The position numbers and the translations under genes were made by a program. A stretch of 64,000 nucleotides of DNA from Bacteroidota bacterium (lineage in GTDB: Bacteria > Bacteroidota > Bacteroidia > NS11-12g > UBA9320), in contig CANIKO010000001.1 in the NCBI GenBank assembly GCA_947468275.1, positions 302,213-366,212 of the forward strand, given 5' to 3'. The stretch's first letter is position 1; every line of letters begins with the position of its first letter. Positions 20,901-27,751 of this stretch are shown here, one piece after another. The notes beneath the pieces are model-generated. The model made no database searches and was not told the origin of the DNA. It worked only from the letters and a program-made list of their open reading frames with translations.

Positions 20901-21063
20901 CTTTCAGATAAAGATTTTAAATGCCTTGGGGCAAATAGTTTTAACTAAAGACTCGGATTTGGCAAAAGACAAAATAGACGTAGCCCAATTGTGTGAAGGG
21001 GTTTATACCATAGAAATACTAGTTGACACTGCTATAACCCGTTTAAGATTTATAAAGGAGTAG
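17956..21063 (+). CDS. Giant secreted protein with T9SS type A sorting domain (paralog 2)
   Basis: A 1035-residue paralog of the upstream gene, in tandem and 52 nt after it. The signal peptide MMRKILLSISLILSISSRA is followed by NHLAGGEITYKYLGNQKYDV. The same N-terminal module is present: KFYRDCRGG, IGMGQCCRPS, GPNPNVNPPIGTYFDEYEG, VTEWRKDSTGKYKAI, VCAGNQICFTISSDDKQ. The middle has fewer Ig-like units than paralog 1. The C-terminal sorting tail is KIYPNPVNQTLTIET...GVYTIEILVDTAITRLRFIKE. Expected to be exported by Sec and then T9SS. No enzymatic motif is seen; an adhesin or structural role is a guess. A second ATG lies directly after the first. Confidence 0.88.
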   Translation: MMRKILLSISLILSISSRANHLAGGEITYKYLGNQKYDVTFKFYRDCRGGSLISPSFKLLDVNTTAELYLYPNLVSIRDISNVCDTFSKKCNPSNKPISTSVPIFEEHIYTYQIDFNGNESSFNNACLLKIGMGQCCRPSNLTTGGSSNNFWVTASLNLCTAQKNSSPVFLTPPILSLCCNQPAYVSYTAADTIDRDSLSFSLTEPMQNWFSKVDWSSARSYKSPLEDYWPTGYDKNKGPNPNVNPPIGTYFDEYEGGMIFTPTNCAEITKVAIKVTEWRKDSTGKYKAIGDITRDIILNIITCSDNNSPLLYGPYKYEVCAGNQICFTISSDDKQFIPAPPKKPNPPDTVSLSWNNPIKNASLTIIDPKERLQKVKFCWLPKESDVSSIPYVFTVTAKDNHCPGIAKTSKSYSIIVKPHAKTNRITKSIGNNKIALESQIINNTGTPIYLWEIVDTTGKVISNTNNFYFLKTKSYKSISSKDSVVFRKRGTYYLKHTINYSLGNCPTVYFDTLKIPEVMDVRFFVTSDTAVCKGAGLDFNAKVINATAPYTFKWGKGTPTSSNYLYYQVLRDSIIELEVTDAKGQKMYSWCNIKLLKSTIDAGLDKVICKNDSISLIASATNFSSIISWSWFFKGNKIGSQNSIMASNAGLYTVKATDSTGCFSKDSVLVTNFLLPVIKLNDSSYCQDKNTLNQFELILKPININLYNNVQWKLLKSLKNPKGLDNTLTDLLIDLDTTLNYNFSVAIDKSRINLGAKNKDSLIFSIQVTDFNKCKATDTGIIVIKKSPTLNFKYPKKMFCRSEVIDLDSLVNQNGDSRTWTKVNDLGYSNYPTTSEVKDGIINPSDFKIQGGFYKINLLSKTGDCETKGSLDLDVMPTPIPIIEKTVLKDSVIFTDKSLYNTSRLWYLDTVFVSNNTSITLDKKAVDGKPITLKLANGSCVLDTIFSYKMVGIRFLKDDLLKIYPNPVNQTLTIETNNSKPFQIKILNALGQIVLTKDSDLAKDKIDVAQLCEGVYTIEILVDTAITRLRFIKE

Positions 21064-21122
21064 AGTCGGAATTTCATTTTTTTTATTAAAATTGGGGTTG
21101 TAAAAATCATTAAAATTTTAGC

Positions 21123-21153
21123 TTGTCTATTTATTCTAAAAAATTAATCTTTG
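21123..21153 (+). promoter_or_regulatory. Promoter of the acpP-fabF-rnc operon
   Basis: TTG at 21123-21125, 20 nt spacer, then AATCTTTG (21146-21153), one base off the TAnnTTTG consensus. The ATG of acpP follows after 25 nt. Confidence 0.65.
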
Positions 21154-21178
21154 CCCCAATAATATAAAACTAAAAAAA

Positions 21179-21415
21179 ATGTCAGACATTTCATCACGCG
21201 TTAAAGCCATTATAGTTGACAAACTTGGCGTAGAAGAATCAGAAGTTACTACAGAAGCCAGTTTCACAAACGATCTTGGCGCTGATTCATTAGACACAGT
21301 AGAACTAATCATGGAATTTGAAAAAGAATTCAACATTGCCATTCCAGATGACCAAGCTGAAAAGATTGGTACAGTAGGACAAGCGATTGATTATATTTCT
21401 GCCAACGTAAAGTAA
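21179..21415 (+). CDS. acpP: Acyl carrier protein
   Basis: A 78-residue acidic four-helix carrier. The phosphopantetheine attachment serine is S37 in [10 protein letters not shown]. It shuttles acyl intermediates of type II fatty acid synthesis. fabF begins 12 nt downstream and rnc after that, the order seen in many bacteria. The gene has its own promoter at 21123-21153. Confidence 0.98.
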   Translation: MSDISSRVKAIIVDKLGVEESEVTTEASFTNDLGADSLDTVELIMEFEKEFNIAIPDDQAEKIGTVGQAIDYISANVK

Positions 21416-21427
21416 AATCAAAATCTT

Positions 21428-22669
21428 TTGAAACGAGTTGTTGTAACAGGTATTGGTGCCCTTACGCCCATTGGTAATACTGCTCCAGAATACTGGGAAT
21501 CTTTGTGCAATGGTATTAGTGGTGCCAACCTAATTACTCGTTTTGATGCCGAAAAATTTAAAACAAAATTTGCCTGCGAGATAAAAAACTTTGATGCCCA
21601 AAATTATATGGACAGAAAAGAAGCTCGCAGAATGGACCCTTTTGCCCAGTACGCTATGATTTCGGCAGATGAAGCTATTAAGGATGCTGAAATTGAAGGT
21701 AAATTTAATCCTGACAGAACCGGAGTTATCTGGGGGTCGGGTATTGGTGGGCTTACCACTTTTTTAAAGGAATGTACAGATTTTGCCAAGGGCGATGGTA
21801 CGCCTCGCTTTAGCCCGTTTTTTATCCCAATGATGATTTCCGACATTGCCGGAGGTCACATTTCTATTAAATACGGTTTAAGGGGTCCTAATTTTACCAC
21901 TGTTTCGGCATGTGCATCTAGCAACAATGCCATTTTTGATGCCTTTAAGTATATTCAGCAAGGCATTTCAGATGTTATTATCACCGGAGGTTCCGAAGCC
22001 TGTGTAAATGAAGCCGCCATGGGTGGTTTTAACTCAATGAAGGCTTTGAGCGAACGAAACGATGATTTTTTAACAGCTTCGCGTCCGTTTGATATGAACC
22101 GAGACGGATTTGTCTTGGGTGAGGGTGCTGCATGTTTGGTTTTGGAAAGTTTAGACCACGCTTTGGCCAGAGGTGCTAAAATTTATGCTGAAGTAGCCGG
22201 AGGAGGTTTATCTGCCGATGCTTATCATATTTCGGCTCCACATCCAGAAGGTATTGGTGTTATTAATGTTATGAATATTGCAATAGCTAATGCTGGAATG
22301 AAACCTGAGGATATTGATTATATCAATGTTCACGGAACGAGCACTCCATTAGGTGATATTGCTGAAACTATAGCTATAAAAAATGTATTTGGCGACCACG
22401 CTTATAAATTAAATATAAGCTCTACCAAATCCATGACCGGACATTTATTGGGTGGGGCGGGAGCTGTGGAAGCAGTGGCTTCTATTATGGCTATTATGGA
22501 AGATATAGTTCCACCAACTATTAATCATTTTACCGATGATCCTGAATTGGATTCACGTCTTAATTTTACTTTTAATAAAGCTCAAAAACGAGTGGTGAAT
22601 ACTGCTTTGAGCAATACATTTGGTTTTGGTGGCCACAATGTATCCGTTATCTTTAAAAAATATATTTAA
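21428..22669 (+). CDS. fabF: 3-oxoacyl-[acyl-carrier-protein] synthase II
   Basis: KAS II (413 aa) condenses malonyl-ACP with acyl-ACP in fatty acid elongation. The thiolase-fold catalytic triad is visible: C162 in SACASSNNA, H302 in NVHGTSTPLGD and H339 in KSMTGHLLGG. The N-terminus KRVVVTGIGALTPIG is typical and is placed by a TTG start at 21428; there is no ATG nearby. It is co-transcribed with acpP, and rnc follows after 3 nt. Confidence 0.97.
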   Translation: MKRVVVTGIGALTPIGNTAPEYWESLCNGISGANLITRFDAEKFKTKFACEIKNFDAQNYMDRKEARRMDPFAQYAMISADEAIKDAEIEGKFNPDRTGVIWGSGIGGLTTFLKECTDFAKGDGTPRFSPFFIPMMISDIAGGHISIKYGLRGPNFTTVSACASSNNAIFDAFKYIQQGISDVIITGGSEACVNEAAMGGFNSMKALSERNDDFLTASRPFDMNRDGFVLGEGAACLVLESLDHALARGAKIYAEVAGGGLSADAYHISAPHPEGIGVINVMNIAIANAGMKPEDIDYINVHGTSTPLGDIAETIAIKNVFGDHAYKLNISSTKSMTGHLLGGAGAVEAVASIMAIMEDIVPPTINHFTDDPELDSRLNFTFNKAQKRVVNTALSNTFGFGGHNVSVIFKKYI

Positions 22670-22672
22670 ATT

Positions 22673-23431
22673 TTGAGCCGCAAAGGGCTGATACCATTTC
22701 TGTTTAGGAATAAAGAAGATAAAACTTTTGCAAAATTATTGCGAGGTGTTACCGGTGTGTATCCCGTAAATTTAAAATTATATCATCAGGCCTTTATGCA
22801 CAACTCGGCGGTATTGCATAAAAATACAGAGCGCTATAGCAACGAACGATTGGAGTTTTTGGGCGATGCGGTAATTGATTTGGTAGTTGCTGAATTTGTT
22901 TTCAAAAAATTTCCGGGAAAAGGCGAAGGTTATCTTACAGAAATGCGTTCAAAAATTGTGAGCCGTGAGCAACTTTCAAATATTGCCAGAAAATTGGGTA
23001 TTGAAAAATTATTAACGCTTAACGATTCGCTACGCAAAACTAAAACCACCAATCTTTATGGTATTGCAGGCAATGCATTGGAGGCTTTTACCGGTGCAAT
23101 ATACCTTGATCATGGTTTTAAAGTGGCTCAAAAATTTGTAATTACTAAGCTAATCCGCCCTTATATTGATATTGAAAACTTGGATACGATTCATGAAAAT
23201 TATAAAAGTATCCTAATTCAATGGGGGCAAAAAAACAAAAAGGTGGTTGATTTCAGGCTCATAGAAGAAGTGATTGACCGAAATGGAAAACTCTTTAAAA
23301 TTGGCGTTTATATTGATGATGAACTTTTGTTAGATGCCTTGCACCAAACCAAGAAAAAGGCGGAACAAACCGTTTCAGAAAAAGCAATCGCACATTTGCA
23401 ACTGAATATTTCGGAGTATAAACTAACCTAA
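22673..23431 (+). CDS. rnc: Ribonuclease III
   Basis: RNase III (252 aa) cleaves double-stranded RNA, including rRNA precursors. The catalytic signature NERLEFLGD is at residues 57-65, and the second acidic cluster (NALEAFTGAIYLD) lies in the C-terminal half of the nuclease domain. A double-stranded-RNA-binding domain follows (about residues 180-250, with KKKAEQTVSEKAIAHL). The start is TTG at 22673, 3 nt after the fabF stop, which suggests translational coupling. Confidence 0.96.
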   Translation: MSRKGLIPFLFRNKEDKTFAKLLRGVTGVYPVNLKLYHQAFMHNSAVLHKNTERYSNERLEFLGDAVIDLVVAEFVFKKFPGKGEGYLTEMRSKIVSREQLSNIARKLGIEKLLTLNDSLRKTKTTNLYGIAGNALEAFTGAIYLDHGFKVAQKFVITKLIRPYIDIENLDTIHENYKSILIQWGQKNKKVVDFRLIEEVIDRNGKLFKIGVYIDDELLLDALHQTKKKAEQTVSEKAIAHLQLNISEYKLT

Positions 23432-23447
23432 AAACATTTAGTTATTG

Positions 23448-23478
23448 TTAATTATTCATTGAAAACATAGTATGTTTG
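23448..23478 (+). promoter_or_regulatory. Promoter placing the transcript start at or next to the ATG of the lipoprotein gene
   Basis: TATGTTTG (23471-23478) is an exact TAnnTTTG match, with a weak -33 (TTA) 20 nt upstream. Only four bases (ATAC) separate it from the ATG at 23483, so a leaderless mRNA is predicted. Confidence 0.55.
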
Positions 23479-23482
23479 ATAC

Positions 23483-24166
23483 ATGAAGCTATTAATTAAT
23501 ATTTCTTTTATACTTCTGTTAGCCATCACGGCCTTCACATTGCAAAATTGCAAACCTGATGATGAAGTAGGCAAGACTTACGGCCCTTACACATTAGGAG
23601 AAGCAAGAGATTATCTTGATTTTAAACCCGGTAGCTGGTGGGTGTACCAAAATAATAAAAGTGGATTATATGACACCTTGGTTCTTAAAAGCATTAGCAT
23701 TCGTAGCCAAACCTTTACAGGAAAAAATACTGTAATAAAGGATATGGTTAATATGCTGATTTATAGCACCACAACAGGATATGAATATAAATATTATACT
23801 TGGGGGGCAAATCCTGACCTTAAAAAAGAAGATTTAGAAAAAGCAAATTTTATTTCTTTAATCCTTGGTAAATCTAAAGCAGGAGACTATCAAGGTGAAA
23901 CAGTTTCTTTTTTCTACCCTTTTGACAGTGCAGTTACTAGTGGGACTGGTTCGCATACTAGTTATTATAAAAAATTTGATAGTTCATATACATTAAATGG
24001 AAAAACTTTCTTTTCAATAAGGAAATTTTATTTAGATCATGATAATACTTGGGATAGGTGGTGGGTAAATTATTACTGGGCCAAAGATGTTGGGTTAATA
24101 AAAAAAGAGAATATAAAAAAGGAAGAAAGTTGGGATTTGGTAAATTATAATGTAGAAAAACCATAA
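23483..24166 (+). CDS. Hypothetical lipoprotein
   Basis: A 227-residue protein with a type II signal peptide: hydrophobic residues 4-18, then a lipobox LQNC with the lipidated cysteine at 23. The mature part starts KPDDEVGKTYGPYTLGEARDYL and contains a PGSWWVYQN segment, a pattern seen in Bacteroidota lipoproteins of unknown function. No catalytic motif is seen. It is a single gene, facing the glycosyltransferase at 24222 tail to tail. The predicted promoter leaves almost no untranslated leader. Confidence 0.75.
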   Translation: MKLLINISFILLLAITAFTLQNCKPDDEVGKTYGPYTLGEARDYLDFKPGSWWVYQNNKSGLYDTLVLKSISIRSQTFTGKNTVIKDMVNMLIYSTTTGYEYKYYTWGANPDLKKEDLEKANFISLILGKSKAGDYQGETVSFFYPFDSAVTSGTGSHTSYYKKFDSSYTLNGKTFFSIRKFYLDHDNTWDRWWVNYYWAKDVGLIKKENIKKEESWDLVNYNVEKP

Positions 24167-24172
24167 AATAAA

Positions 24173-24202
24173 TTAGTAGCATGAGAAGAATTATACTACT
24201 AA
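24173..24202. terminator. Possible weak bidirectional terminator between convergent genes
   Basis: TTAGTAG (24173-24179) and CTACTAA (24196-24202) form a 7 bp inverted repeat with a 16 nt loop between the two convergent genes. The stem is A/T-rich and no clear T-run follows. Confidence 0.3.
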
Positions 24203-24221
24203 AATTAGTTGCTTTCTATTG

Positions 24222-25940
24222 CTAATTTACACCATGATTATTAATCTCTCGTTTAAAAACTTTAAACCCACCTTTATTCATCACCATCTTAAATAGTCGG
24301 TTGGTATCCATATCTTCAGTATGGTTAATTTTATAAACCAAATAAACCGGCTTATCAATATCACCTTTCAAAAACCACTGTTTTTTAAAGCTATATACTT
24401 GTCCGCGTTGACTTTCGCTTAACTGGCCGATAGTGTCAATACCCTGTTGTAAGCAATATTTGAAGGTTTCTTTGTAAAGTTCGTCTGATTTTTTGGGGAC
24501 ACTTTTTTGAGTGTAATAATAATGGGCATAGCTTTTAAAACCAACAGTTTCAATATAAATATCTTTTCCCTGCAGCCCTTTATAAAAACTTATAATACTT
24601 CCTTGTATATGGTTTTCAACTTTAGGAACCACTAAAATACCCATGCCCAATAAAAACAAAGCGTTGCCGATTAACCAAATTTTTATACCTTTTCCTTCAG
24701 CTTTATTATAAATAAAACCAATAATTAGAATCGTTAAAAAGAGTACTCCAAAAATCCATTCCCAACCCAGCCAAGGTGTGGGAGTTAAAATATTTTCCTT
24801 TACAAAATCGTCATTAATTTTTGTTAACACATAGTTTTTTACTGCGGAGTTAGAAGTAATTAACGGAATTAATAAAAAAATGAGGCTGTAAATAAAACCT
24901 ACAATCCCAATCAGTATTTTTTGCCAAAGTTTTAAAAATCCATTGGATTGAGACAAGCCCCAAGCCCCTAAAAAAGTCAGAGGTAAATAACATAACGAGG
25001 AGTAATGGACAATTTTTGTGGTTACCATTGAAAATAAAATCAATACTACCCAAAACATAATTTTCATCCATTTTATAAAGGATTCATTATTTGAATTGTC
25101 GGTTTTGAAAATATAGGGCAAAGCAATAATAGTAGCCGGAAAGCACCCGATTAGAAGTACTAGGGGATGATAGAACCAAGGCTGACCATGCGATGCCACG
25201 GGGTGTAAAAATAAATCCACCTGATACTTTAAAAATTCGTTGGTAAACCAAAATCCGTTAGCCAGCCAATCGGGCAAAAACCAAAGCAACGGAATAATTA
25301 GCATTGAAACTGCTAAGACGAATAAATCAAAGACGCTAAAAAAAGGTTTAAATTTATTGACTATTAAATAAACCAATCCACATAGCCCAACTATTAAAAT
25401 GGCTACCGGTCCTTTGGTAAGTAGGGCTAAACCTAAAAAAAGTCCACATAAAATATAGTTTTTTGTTCTAGCTTCGGATTTATTGGCACCCAAATAAAGT
25501 TGAACAATACCCAGAAATATAAAGAGATTGAACCATGGGTCTATGATTCCGCTTTTAAAATAAAAATGGGGAGTAATGGAACCTAAATAAAGCAAAACCC
25601 ACCACCAAGCCATGGTTTCATTGAATAGTTTTTTGCCATAATAGTATAAAATATTGAGGGTGAAAATTCCACAAATGGCATTGGGTAATCTAGCCGCAAA
25701 TTCACTAATACCAAACAGTTTCATACATCCCGCCTGCATCCAAAAAAACAATGGAGGTTTTTCCCAAAAAGGTTCAAAATTTATTTGTACTCGACTGTAG
25801 TTGCCGGTTAAAATCATTTCACGGGCTGCTTCGGCAAAGTTTATTTCATCCCAATCAAATAAATGAACTGCCCCCAAAAAAGGAAGAAAAACTGATGCAA
25901 CAATCAGGGTTATTAATAAATGGGGATTTTTTTTTATCAT
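24222..25940 (-). CDS. ArnT/PMT-family membrane glycosyltransferase
   Basis: A 572-residue polytopic protein with about 11-13 predicted membrane spans. The first periplasmic loop carries DWDE (residues 29-32) and FEPFWEKPPLFFW, typical of the PMT/ArnT GT-C family, which transfers sugars from polyprenyl-phosphate donors to lipid A or other acceptors. The C-terminal soluble part (about residues 440-572) would be periplasmic. Its ATG overlaps the stop of the PAP2 phosphatase gene by 4 bp, so the two are co-translated; a link between polyprenyl phosphate turnover and glycosylation is plausible. The acceptor cannot be told. Confidence 0.85.
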   Translation of the reverse strand: MIKKNPHLLITLIVASVFLPFLGAVHLFDWDEINFAEAAREMILTGNYSRVQINFEPFWEKPPLFFWMQAGCMKLFGISEFAARLPNAICGIFTLNILYYYGKKLFNETMAWWWVLLYLGSITPHFYFKSGIIDPWFNLFIFLGIVQLYLGANKSEARTKNYILCGLFLGLALLTKGPVAILIVGLCGLVYLIVNKFKPFFSVFDLFVLAVSMLIIPLLWFLPDWLANGFWFTNEFLKYQVDLFLHPVASHGQPWFYHPLVLLIGCFPATIIALPYIFKTDNSNNESFIKWMKIMFWVVLILFSMVTTKIVHYSSLCYLPLTFLGAWGLSQSNGFLKLWQKILIGIVGFIYSLIFLLIPLITSNSAVKNYVLTKINDDFVKENILTPTPWLGWEWIFGVLFLTILIIGFIYNKAEGKGIKIWLIGNALFLLGMGILVVPKVENHIQGSIISFYKGLQGKDIYIETVGFKSYAHYYYTQKSVPKKSDELYKETFKYCLQQGIDTIGQLSESQRGQVYSFKKQWFLKGDIDKPVYLVYKINHTEDMDTNRLFKMVMNKGGFKVFKREINNHGVN

Positions 25941-26584
25941 TCGTGTTTAATTGTTATTTGTTTAGGTTCCCAATTAAACCCGCTTGCCAACCAAGCCGCA
26001 ATAATACCAATAATAGCTCCTCCTAATACATCTTCTAAAAAATGTTGTTGTAAATAAATCCGGCTTAGCCCAACCCCAATAGCCATTAAAATAACAATTA
26101 AACTAACGGTTTTATTTTTAAACCAAAATGCTAAAGCTAATGCCATAGCAAAGGCAGCAGATGAATGACCTGACGGAAAACTATTATATTCATGAACCGA
26201 AACCCCTTCGGTAAATACCAGATTGAATTTGTGAAGTACCAACTTAGGACGGTTATAATCAAAAACTACAAATTTTAAAAGTACGGTTAAAAGGGAGTTA
26301 ATAATGAATGTGATAGCAAGCCGTAGGCTGAAAGTTATACTTTTTATTATTAAAACTAAAATAACACCAATTGGCACCAACAGCCATTCTTCCCCAAAAT
26401 TTGTATAGTACCTAAAAAAAAATCCCAAACCATTATGGTAGTGATTACTTAACCAAATATTAAAATTTCCATACGGAGTATTCATAATAAAAGCAAAGCA
26501 AAACATAATAAAACAGGCCCATAATGCAAGCACCCATCGGTGTTCAATTAAGAACCTTTTATCTAACCCTTTCCATTTTAACAT
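25937..26584 (-). CDS. PAP2-family membrane phosphatase
   Basis: A 215-residue membrane protein with the three PAP2 motifs: K104...R112-P113 (KFVVFDYNRP), PSGH at 137-140, and R175...H181...D185 (SRIYLQQHFLED). Family members dephosphorylate undecaprenyl diphosphate, lipid A or phosphatidate on the periplasmic side. It is the first gene of a two-gene operon with the ArnT-like transferase and overlaps it by 4 bp (ATGA). Substrate is inferred from context only. A short divergent intergenic region (26585-26655) separates it from the START-like gene. Confidence 0.87.
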   Translation of the reverse strand: MLKWKGLDKRFLIEHRWVLALWACFIMFCFAFIMNTPYGNFNIWLSNHYHNGLGFFFRYYTNFGEEWLLVPIGVILVLIIKSITFSLRLAITFIINSLLTVLLKFVVFDYNRPKLVLHKFNLVFTEGVSVHEYNSFPSGHSSAAFAMALALAFWFKNKTVSLIVILMAIGVGLSRIYLQQHFLEDVLGGAIIGIIAAWLASGFNWEPKQITIKHE

Positions 26585-26655
26585 ATTTTTACTATATTCG
26601 CGAACTTTAATTTTTTTATACCCTAAAAAGTATATCTTTTTAATTCTCGAATCGT

Positions 26656-27060
26656 ATGCAAAGTTCTAAAATAAATGACAAGCGGCAAAGAATAGAATTG
26701 GAATTTCCAATGCACTGCTCGGCAAATACTTTATTTACCTATATATCATCTCCTTCAGGCCTTTCATCTTGGTTTGCAGATGACGTTTCTGTTCATGGAA
26801 ATAATTATATTTTTAAATGGGACGATGGTGAAACCTTAGAAGGAGAATTAGTTAAAAATCAAAATCGTAAACACATTAAGTTTCGTTGGATTGATGGGCC
26901 TAATGTTAATGAAACCTTGGAATTTATAATCCATAAGGATGAAGTAACAGATGATTTAGCTTTAATCGTTTGTGATTATGCCGAAGAAGAGGATTATGAC
27001 GAATTTGAGATGGTTTGGGAAAATCAAGTCCAAAATCTTAAAAAACAAATTGGAGCCTAA
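26656..27060 (+). CDS. START-like (SRPBCC) domain protein
   Basis: A 134-residue soluble protein with an AHSA1/START-like helix-grip pattern: ELEFPMHCSANTLFTYISSP, SGLSSWFADDVSV, IFKWDDGETLEGEL, and a C-terminal helix (EMVWENQVQNLKKQIGA). Small acidic START-like proteins of this type are widespread in Bacteroidota and uncharacterised; the fold usually binds a hydrophobic ligand or a protein partner. The next gene starts 8 nt downstream, so they are probably co-transcribed. TATCTTTT upstream is a near match to the -7 element. Confidence 0.72.
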   Translation: MQSSKINDKRQRIELEFPMHCSANTLFTYISSPSGLSSWFADDVSVHGNNYIFKWDDGETLEGELVKNQNRKHIKFRWIDGPNVNETLEFIIHKDEVTDDLALIVCDYAEEEDYDEFEMVWENQVQNLKKQIGA

Positions 27061-27068
27061 TTTACTTT

Positions 27069-27680
27069 ATGCTTCAATTAGCTGCATTTAGCCTATTACT
27101 TAGTCTTATTCATGTTTTAGTGCCGCATCATTGGCTCCCATTAGCTTTATTAGCTAAGAGCGAAAAATGGAGTCGCAGACAAACTTTTAAATTATCTGTT
27201 GTAGTAAGTTCTGCTCATGTATTGAGCACTATCATTTTAGGAATCATTATCGGTATAATCGGAATGGAGGCTACCAATAAAATGAGCGGGTTTACGGAAT
27301 GGTTTGCTCCACTTTTATTGATTCTATTTGGGGTTATTTATGTAAGTCTTGGTGATAATCACCACCATGACGAAAAGGTTAAATTAAAAACCCATTCATT
27401 TGCAAAAATTGTTACCACAATGGCTATAGCTATGTTTTTTTCTCCCTGTTTGGAGGTTGAAACTTTTTATTTTAAAGCTGGAACCTATGGTTGGCAAGGT
27501 ATTATTGTTGTGTCGGCTATTTACTTGGCCACTACAGTAATAGGAATCACAACTCTTACACTATCAGGTAAAAAGACTATGGAGCGCTTTAGATTGCATT
27601 TTTTAGAGCATTATGAAAAGAAAATCACAGGAGTAATTCTAATATTACTTGGCATTCTGTCTTACTTCGTGAAATTCTGA
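27069..27680 (+). CDS. Polytopic membrane protein, possibly NicO/RcnA-like metal transporter
   Basis: A 203-residue protein with about six membrane spans. The first span contains HVLVPHHWLPLA, resembling the H-x(n)-DH motif of nickel/cobalt exporters; a cytoplasmic loop is His-rich (GDNHHHDEK); and a later span has FFSPCLEVE, where acidic and Cys residues sit in the membrane. These features suggest a transition-metal transporter of the NicO/UreH/DsbD-like superfamily, but the match is by pattern only. It starts 8 nt after the START-like gene. It could equally be an uncharacterised Bacteroidota family. Confidence 0.5.
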   Translation: MLQLAAFSLLLSLIHVLVPHHWLPLALLAKSEKWSRRQTFKLSVVVSSAHVLSTIILGIIIGIIGMEATNKMSGFTEWFAPLLLILFGVIYVSLGDNHHHDEKVKLKTHSFAKIVTTMAIAMFFSPCLEVETFYFKAGTYGWQGIIVVSAIYLATTVIGITTLTLSGKKTMERFRLHFLEHYEKKITGVILILLGILSYFVKF

Positions 27681-27693
27681 CAGACCATTTTTT

Positions 27694-27724
27694 TTGGAAA
27701 ACCTTTTGCAACAAACTAGCTTTG
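27694..27724 (+). promoter_or_regulatory. Promoter of tig
   Basis: TTG at 27694-27696, 20 nt spacer, TAGCTTTG at 27717-27724. A full consensus match, 27 nt before the GTG start of tig. Confidence 0.75.
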
Positions 27725-27751
27725 CACACCTAAAAAAATAATAACTATATA

